From: Rhodospirillaceae bacterium | GTDB lineage: Bacteria; Pseudomonadota; Alphaproteobacteria; Micavibrionales; Micavibrionaceae | DNA: 6,301 nucleotides | Reading direction: 5' to 3' | NCBI GenBank assembly: GCA_003452275.1 | Contig: DMIT01000051.1 | Coordinates: 1 to 6,301, forward strand | Shown here: one piece after another, positions 6,077 to 6,301 of the stretch | How the letters are laid out: each line of letters starts with the position of its first letter | How positions within the stretch are numbered: position 1 is the stretch's first letter | Program-made: the position numbers and the translations under genes | The notes under the pieces: generated by a model | The model's input: only the letters and a program-made list of their open reading frames with translations | The model's database searches: none | Told to the model about the DNA's origin: nothing

Positions 6077-6301
6077 TTATTTCAGTAGGGGAGGCGTATG
6101 GGCAGGAGCCGCCATACATTGGTTATCCACACAGGAGGTTGCAGGCTGCATCAGAAATTCGCAAGTGCTGACCTTGTTGTTTTTGAGATTATTTTCTTTG
6201 TCGAGGCGGTTGTAATCATCGATTTTGCGGAGGAGGGCCGGTTCATCGACGGATTTGAGGGAGTAAACGCGATATTCCTGAAACCCGCCGCAAGGTTTAT
6301 C
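6077..6301 (-). CDS. C-terminal end of an unidentified cysteine-containing protein (runs off the right edge)
   Basis: I do not recognise this product. The minus strand is open from the window edge to a TAA at 6077-6079, giving the last 74 residues. They are hydrophilic, with a charged middle (LLRKIDDYNRLDKENN at 23-38 of the visible part) and four cysteines, in DKPCGG, STCEF, SCVD and NQCM. The tail is rich in Pro and Ala and ends PPLLK. Several cysteines in a short polar segment would suit a periplasmic or secreted protein with disulfides, but the N-terminus that would show a signal peptide is outside. The stop lies only 16 bases before flbD, so the two may be cotranscribed. In Caulobacter the gene before flbD is fliN; nothing here resembles FliN. 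Two other frames are open over much of this short stretch, so the coding call rests on the operon-like spacing and on continuity to the edge. Confidence 0.6.
   Translation of the reverse strand, partial: DKPCGGFQEYRVYSLKSVDEPALLRKIDDYNRLDKENNLKNNKVSTCEFLMQPATSCVDNQCMAAPAHTPPLLK

Noticed and set aside
6098..6301. A plus-strand frame from ATG at 6098 open to the right edge, divergent from flbD.
   Set aside because: Its G-rich ribosome-site candidate is only about three bases from the ATG, and the minus frame ending 16 bases before flbD fits an operon better. It cannot be fully excluded without more sequence.

Overview
The window reads as chromosomal DNA of an alphaproteobacterium. The evidence is the minus-strand order xseB, ispA, dxs and, just upstream, a sigma-54 activator that matches the Caulobacter-type flagellar regulator FlbD along its length, including its divergent receiver domain. 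The genus cannot be fixed from this sequence. The conserved genes have moderate G+C (39 of 60 bases G or C at 1021-1080), while a central stretch is clearly AT-rich (16 of 60 at 2761-2820, 19 of 60 at 2941-3000).

Layout from right to left, the direction in which nearly everything is transcribed: the 3' end of an unidentified cysteine-containing gene (6077-6301); flbD (4678-6060); a 144-bp intergenic gap with an extended -10 promoter; xseB (4282-4533, exonuclease VII small subunit); ispA (3346-4257, farnesyl diphosphate synthase); a small four-helix membrane protein of unknown function (2920-3336); a short plus-strand remnant of a proline iminopeptidase gene (2600-2905); dxs (592-2493, DXP synthase); and the first 198 codons of purU (1-595, formyltetrahydrofolate deformylase), which runs off the left edge.

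Functionally, dxs makes the first intermediate of the MEP isoprenoid pathway and ispA makes the C15 diphosphate used for quinones and hopanoid or carotenoid precursors. In alphaproteobacteria these genes often sit directly together behind xseB. Here they are separated by about 850 bp of AT-rich DNA that holds the membrane-protein gene and the broken peptidase. dxs and purU overlap by ATGA and are probably translationally coupled. FlbD is a separate unit that would act on flagellar genes elsewhere.

The most unusual parts are the AT-rich interruption of the isoprenoid operon, the iminopeptidase remnant (its middle, including the nucleophile region, is gone, but it keeps a consensus-like promoter and Shine-Dalgarno site), and an xseB start with almost no leader. 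I see no RNA gene, CRISPR array, insertion sequence or defence system, and nothing that I would call a wholly new system.
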